The notes under the pieces were generated by a model. The model did not search any database, had not been told where the DNA came from, and worked only from the letters and a program-made list of their open reading frames with translations. The position numbers were made by a program, and so were the translations under genes. A stretch of DNA of 45,893 nt from DIGJ01 sp031553075 (lineage in GTDB: Bacteria > Bacillota > Clostridia > Lachnospirales > Lachnospiraceae): the NCBI GenBank assembly GCA_031553075.1, contig JAVBLX010000138.1:1-45893 (forward strand). Direction: 5' to 3'. Of the stretch, positions 41,768-45,893 are shown one piece after another. How positions within the stretch are numbered: the first letter of the stretch is position 1; each line of letters begins with the position of its first letter.

Positions 41768-44680
41768 TTAACACAAGTTAGCAATCTTTTTAAATAAGTC
41801 TTTATTTTCTTCAATTTTATTTTCATTTCCAACTACGCAGATATTTCCATCTGCTAAAACACCCTTTACCACCTTGGCAGTTGACCGGATTGCTTCCATA
41901 TCAGTTGCCAGCACTTCCTCTCGTTCTCTTTGCAGGTCTTCTTCCGTAACCTGGCATAAATAAGCACCAAGAGAACGACTTCCCTTTGCAGATGGATTCA
42001 GTGGGGTGTCCAAGCTGCTGATTGCACCGATTACATATTTTGTCATGTCTCGTTCTTCTACGGTAAAGCTTTCCAAATATGCTTCAACGCCTTTATAAAC
42101 CTCATTGGTTTCCCGCAGATTAGGATCACGATAGGATGTGAAGTATCCGTTTCCATTCATGGAAAATCCACACATACAGCCATAAGCGCCGCCCTTTACC
42201 CGGATGTTATTCCACAAATAATCATAGCTTAAAATCACTTTAAGCACGCGAAGTGCTCCGGTATAAGCCGCTCCATCCTTCATAAAGTTACCGCTTCTTG
42301 CCACATACTGCACCTGTCCCGGTGTCTTAAAGCCTTCGTTCTTCTGCTCAAGAACAAGCTTTTCTAACGGAGCATCCAGCTCTTTTCCATTCAGAATTTC
42401 CAACCAGGAAGGCAATACATCATTCAGAATCTGATAGCCTTTCTCATCGGCTGTATAGCTGACAAAAAGGTTATCCTTACGGAAAATCACCTGCATCCAC
42501 TTTTTCAGTGTTTCAATCAGTTCCGTTTTCTTTTCTTCAAAATTGGTATCCAGGTCTACAATAAAGTTATAGTAAGAGACTCCGCCTACCAGTTCTTCAA
42601 ACAATGCACTCTCTGAAAAATAGGAAAGGGAACGGTCCACTGCTGTCACATGTCCCTTAGACACCATCTTCATTTCCATCCTGGAACGAGTCTCCGCCAA
42701 AATCTCCTTCAGACGTTTTTCATCCGTCAGATTGGTATTGGTCAGGATTTCTTCCATAATAGCAAGGAGTTTATCTATTTTCTCATAAAGGGCTTTTCCC
42801 TTTAATTCAAACATGGCAACAAAATCGCCAGCATTTCCTTTTTTGTTATAAACATTCAGGTCAGACACCAGGCCACCGGTATGGATATTGATTTCATTGG
42901 AAAGCTCCAGGAAGCTATAGTTCCTGGTATCAACATAACCCAACATGGTAGATAACAGGCCCAAATAAGGCCCTGCTGCCACATACTTCGTCACATCAAA
43001 ATTAAATCTCAGATAAGCGATTTTATTGGTGTAAAGGTTGTGATGAAGTACTTTTACGTCCCCTATTTCTTTTTCTTCATTGTAGAGAGGCTGGCACTTT
43101 TTCCCAATATCACTTCGTTCCAGAAGAGGAATCCGCTCATTTTCTTCTTTGGTCGCAGGAGTCATTTCATAGAGATGAAGTGCCTCTGTTCCTTTTATTA
43201 TATTTTCAATATCGGTTTGGGACAGACTGTTTTTATACGCCTCCAGCTGTTCCTTTAATTCCGTTTCTACCTTCGTGGTCAAACCTTTCTTTGGTCTGAC
43301 AATAACCAGACCGCAATGGCTGTTTTCGATTAAATAGGTCTTTATCAGCTCTTCATAATATCCGGTTCCAATTCTGCCTTTCAAAAATTCAAAGGTCTGA
43401 TCTTGGCACACATGGATAAACGGCTTCGCATCATCATAAAGCCAGCTGTCCAGAATCTGGATTCCATACATAAGCCCCTTCGGATACTGTCCAAAGTCCG
43501 CTTCCCGATATTTGAATTCAAAATAGTTAATGGCACCTTCCAGCGCTCTGGCATCGATTCCTTTTTCTATAATTGCAGTCAAGGTCTCTTTTATTTTATT
43601 TACAAACGCTTCCTTTTGGCATTCATCTGCATTTTTGGTAATAATTGAAAAAATTGGTTGCTGTATTCCATTATCATAGCTGCTCAGAACGTCTTTTCCG
43701 ATTCCGGCATCTAACAATGCCTGCTTCAGTGGCGCACCCGGTGCTGACAAAAGAGCATACTCAATAATCTGGAAGGCCAGATAGAGGTTTTCATCCAGAC
43801 TGGTTTCAATCACCGTATTGTAGCTCAAATAAGTTTTTCCTGCTTCTTCCTCTTCTTCGCCAATGGAATAATCCTGAACGATTTCCTCCATCTCACGAAA
43901 TGGTATCTGCATTTTTATTTGAGAATTTACTTCTTCCCGTTCAAACTGGCTCAGGTAATTTTCGTCCATCCAGGCAAGTCTTTCCCTTACATCCATATCA
44001 CCATACAGATAAATGTAGCTGTTGGAGGCATGATAATATCGCCGGTGGAAATCAAGAAAAGCTTCATAGGTCAATTCAGGAATATGCTTGGGATCTCCAC
44101 CAGACTCTACGCCATAAGGAGTATCCGGCAGCATGGCCTGTTGGATGGTACGGAAAAGAATCTGCTCTGGTGAAGAAAAGGCCCCTTTCATTTCATTATA
44201 AACCACCCCGTTATAGGTTAAAGGATCCCCAGCCTCTTCCAGTTCATAGTGCCAGCCTTCCTGCTTAAAGATTTCTTCCTTGTTGTAAATATTAGGGAAG
44301 AACACCGCATCCATATACACATGCATCAGATTGGCAAAATCCTTGGCATTGCAGCTTGCAACTGGATAAATGGTCTTATCCGGATAAGTCATAGCATTTA
44401 AAAAGGTATTCAGAGAACCTTTTGCCAGCTCAATAAATGGGTCCTTTGCCGGAAAGTTCCGGGAACCACATAAAACAGTATGCTCCACAATATGAGGTAC
44501 CCCCGTAGAATCCTGGGGCGGAGTTCGAAATCCAATGGAAAACACCTTGTTATCATCTTTATTGCTCAACACCAGAACTCTTGCACCTGTTTTGATATGC
44601 TCATAAACCAGCCCAAGGCTCTCCAGCTCCTTTAATTCATCTTCCTGTATTAACTTGTAACCCTTTACATCATATGTCAT
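41768..44680 (-). CDS. M16C family metallopeptidase (PreP/insulinase-like)
   Basis: This 970-residue protease has the inverted zinc motif HIVEHTVLCGSRNFPAKDPF (His-x-x-Glu-His, near residue 65), with the third ligand region downstream, and the four-domain length of presequence protease-like M16C enzymes. It has no signal peptide, so it is cytosolic and probably degrades short peptides. The next gene (era) is 144 bp away; a 31-codon GTG reading frame lies in between without strong support. Confidence 0.95.
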   Translation of the reverse strand: MTYDVKGYKLIQEDELKELESLGLVYEHIKTGARVLVLSNKDDNKVFSIGFRTPPQDSTGVPHIVEHTVLCGSRNFPAKDPFIELAKGSLNTFLNAMTYPDKTIYPVASCNAKDFANLMHVYMDAVFFPNIYNKEEIFKQEGWHYELEEAGDPLTYNGVVYNEMKGAFSSPEQILFRTIQQAMLPDTPYGVESGGDPKHIPELTYEAFLDFHRRYYHASNSYIYLYGDMDVRERLAWMDENYLSQFEREEVNSQIKMQIPFREMEEIVQDYSIGEEEEEAGKTYLSYNTVIETSLDENLYLAFQIIEYALLSAPGAPLKQALLDAGIGKDVLSSYDNGIQQPIFSIITKNADECQKEAFVNKIKETLTAIIEKGIDARALEGAINYFEFKYREADFGQYPKGLMYGIQILDSWLYDDAKPFIHVCQDQTFEFLKGRIGTGYYEELIKTYLIENSHCGLVIVRPKKGLTTKVETELKEQLEAYKNSLSQTDIENIIKGTEALHLYEMTPATKEENERIPLLERSDIGKKCQPLYNEEKEIGDVKVLHHNLYTNKIAYLRFNFDVTKYVAAGPYLGLLSTMLGYVDTRNYSFLELSNEINIHTGGLVSDLNVYNKKGNAGDFVAMFELKGKALYEKIDKLLAIMEEILTNTNLTDEKRLKEILAETRSRMEMKMVSKGHVTAVDRSLSYFSESALFEELVGGVSYYNFIVDLDTNFEEKKTELIETLKKWMQVIFRKDNLFVSYTADEKGYQILNDVLPSWLEILNGKELDAPLEKLVLEQKNEGFKTPGQVQYVARSGNFMKDGAAYTGALRVLKVILSYDYLWNNIRVKGGAYGCMCGFSMNGNGYFTSYRDPNLRETNEVYKGVEAYLESFTVEERDMTKYVIGAISSLDTPLNPSAKGSRSLGAYLCQVTEEDLQREREEVLATDMEAIRSTAKVVKGVLADGNICVVGNENKIEENKDLFKKIANLC

Positions 44681-44777
44681 TCTCTTTTATGACTCCCTTC
44701 ATCTTAATATCATAGCTTTATTCCCACAAATATAACGCCAGACAATCAACTTGTTCCTATTCAATCAGTTATATTGA

Positions 44778-45593
44778 TTAAGAATCACCCAACAAAAAGG
44801 TTTCTACGACATGGGCGATTCCATCTTCATCATTGGAATAGGTGACAAACTGAGCCGCCTTTTTCACGATCTCCTGCGCATTGGCCATTGCCACTCCCAG
44901 TCCGGCATACTTTATCATGGACAAATCATTATATCCATCGCCACAGCAAATCATCTGTTTTGGTGTTAAATTCAAATGCTCCAAAAGTTTTCTTAATGAA
45001 TATGCCTTGTCGATATTCTGAGGCATAACTTCCAGAAAAAATGGTTCCGAACGATATATATTTAAATATTCTCCGAATTTCTGTTTTAATACCGTTTCGC
45101 AATCAGCCATCCGTTCCGGTTCACCGGTCAGCAGGCATTTATTGACTGGAAAGTTAATATATTCCGGGAAATTATCCACTTCCCGCATGGGAATTCCATT
45201 TATTTTAGCTTCCAGCTTATTGTATTCATCCATACCATTGCCCAAAATAATCTCATCCTCTGTATAAGAAAGAATGCCAATATTAAGAGCTTTCGCTTCT
45301 TTATAAATCGGCATAATCATCTGAGACGGAAGTACGGCATTGTAAATGATCTCTTTTGTTTTATAATCGATAATCCTGGCTCCGTTAAAAGATAAAATAT
45401 AGCCGCCATAATGGTCCAGCTTAAGCTCATCTGCCAGTTTAATAATGCCAGGAGTTGGTCGCCCCGATGCCAAAACGACTTTTTTCCCTTTTTTCTGACT
45501 GCTCATTAGGGCTTCTTTGGTTTTCGGTGTAATTTCTTTTTGGGAATTGGTCAAGGTTCCATCCAAATCCAGTACAATAATCTTATATGACAT
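44778..45593 (-). CDS. Cof-type HAD superfamily phosphatase
   Basis: This 271-residue protein has the HAD motifs: VLDLDGTLTNSQKEI with the nucleophile Asp and acid Asp, VLASGRPTPGI, the basic Lys region around VNKCLLTG, and CCGDGYNDLSMIKYAGLG for metal binding. The C2B cap and length match the Cof subfamily, which dephosphorylates sugar phosphates or flavin precursors. AGGAGC lies 7 nt before the ATG. The substrate is unknown. Confidence 0.95.
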   Translation of the reverse strand: MSYKIIVLDLDGTLTNSQKEITPKTKEALMSSQKKGKKVVLASGRPTPGIIKLADELKLDHYGGYILSFNGARIIDYKTKEIIYNAVLPSQMIMPIYKEAKALNIGILSYTEDEIILGNGMDEYNKLEAKINGIPMREVDNFPEYINFPVNKCLLTGEPERMADCETVLKQKFGEYLNIYRSEPFFLEVMPQNIDKAYSLRKLLEHLNLTPKQMICCGDGYNDLSMIKYAGLGVAMANAQEIVKKAAQFVTYSNDEDGIAHVVETFLLGDS

Positions 45594-45794
45594 AACTAGG
45601 CTCCTGTCTGCACACCCCTGCGCATATTCAATTTACCCTTATTTGTATCAATTGAAATCCTTCTCAAATATCCCATAAACTTCCGTTGCATTCTATCACA
45701 GAACGAGAAATTTAGCAAGGATTTATTCCTTTCCCAGCTCCTTCTATCCCTGTCGTTAATTTTCAAATTAATTTCCACCCCTCTATACTTCCAA

Positions 45795-45835
45795 GTGGAA
45801 ATTACTCCAAGAAATATCATAGGTGGAAATTACTC
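45795..45835. repeat. Two 13-bp direct repeats in a non-coding end region
   Basis: GTGGAAATTACTC occurs at 45795-45807 and 45823-45835, 28 bp apart, and ATTTCCACC at 45771-45779 is the reverse of its first part. The stretch 45594-45893 holds no gene I can support; this looks like a regulatory region of the gene beyond the window, or of the HAD gene. Confidence 0.6.
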
Positions 45836-45893
45836 TGACATAAAATCTCCTTTTCTTGTATAATCCAATTTGTCATGTTCCTACATACGAGGA

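Noticed and set aside
41671..41771. 31-codon GTG frame between the M16C peptidase and era
   Set aside because: No ribosome site, no recognisable family and it overlaps the peptidase stop region.
45596..45820. 74-codon open frame at the right end
   Set aside because: No ribosome site, unusual composition, and it covers the repeated boxes; looks non-coding.

Overview
The window looks like the chromosome of a low-to-moderate GC Gram-positive anaerobe, most likely a clostridial Lachnospiraceae. The evidence is the era-yqzL-recO order, pyruvate phosphate dikinase, a single-chain glycyl-tRNA synthetase, a PreP-type M16C peptidase, strong AGGAGG ribosome sites, several TTG/GTG starts, and sugar ABC importers without their own ATPase. 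Nearly all genes are on the minus strand; the clear exception is the sugar importer operon at 20.5-24.3 kb.

Left end (1-10.4 kb): a type I-C CRISPR-Cas locus. Reading along the minus strand the order is cas3, an intergenic island, an AAA ATPase gene with a decayed partner, cas5c, cas8c (with a probable internal cas11c), cas7, cas4, cas1, cas2, leader, array. The array has eight complete 32-bp repeats and runs off the window.

The island between cas3 and the ATPase gene (7.85-8.21 kb) is the most striking part. A 31-residue hydrophobic peptide resembling small holin-like toxins is driven by a perfect TTGACA-N17-TATAAT promoter. Back to back with it, on the other strand, lies a crRNA-like unit: a pseudo-repeat that keeps the 12-nt end of the I-C repeat, a 33-nt spacer-like segment, and a hairpin starting GTCGC. 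The spacer-like segment matches the toxin 5' UTR next to a TTC motif (the I-C PAM) at 17 of its first 21 positions. Three of the four mismatches are at positions 6, 12 and 18, which do not pair in type I R-loops. This is the layout of a CreTA-type module in which Cascade with a crRNA-like guide silences a toxin. The same promoter could also feed the downstream cas genes, so autoregulation of the cas operon is a second possibility.

Middle (10.4-24.3 kb): a PadR regulator with a DUF2812 membrane protein; a HEPN/MNT toxin-antitoxin pair; then a sugar locus with a domain-swapped GH3 beta-glucosidase, a LacI regulator and a long GH94 phosphorylase, divergent from two permeases, a small TPR-like protein and a solute-binding lipoprotein. 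Identical GAAACGTTTC operators sit in both divergent promoters. The gene set resembles the beta-1,2-glucan (sophoro-oligosaccharide) loci of Listeria and Lachnoclostridium.

24.3-32.5 kb: a TetR-controlled ABC exporter, a polar amino acid ABC importer, then a scar zone with broken pieces of a GH13 amylase, a LacI regulator and the 3' end of ppdK, next to an AbiEi/AbiEii toxin-antitoxin pair. The AbiE pair is bracketed by a 32-bp direct repeat whose right copy is the real ppdK 3' end.

Right end (32.5-45.9 kb): conserved chromosome: ppdK, a chemoreceptor, glyS, a lipoprotein, recO, yqzL, era, a PreP-like peptidase and a Cof-type HAD phosphatase. No rRNA or tRNA gene was recognised.
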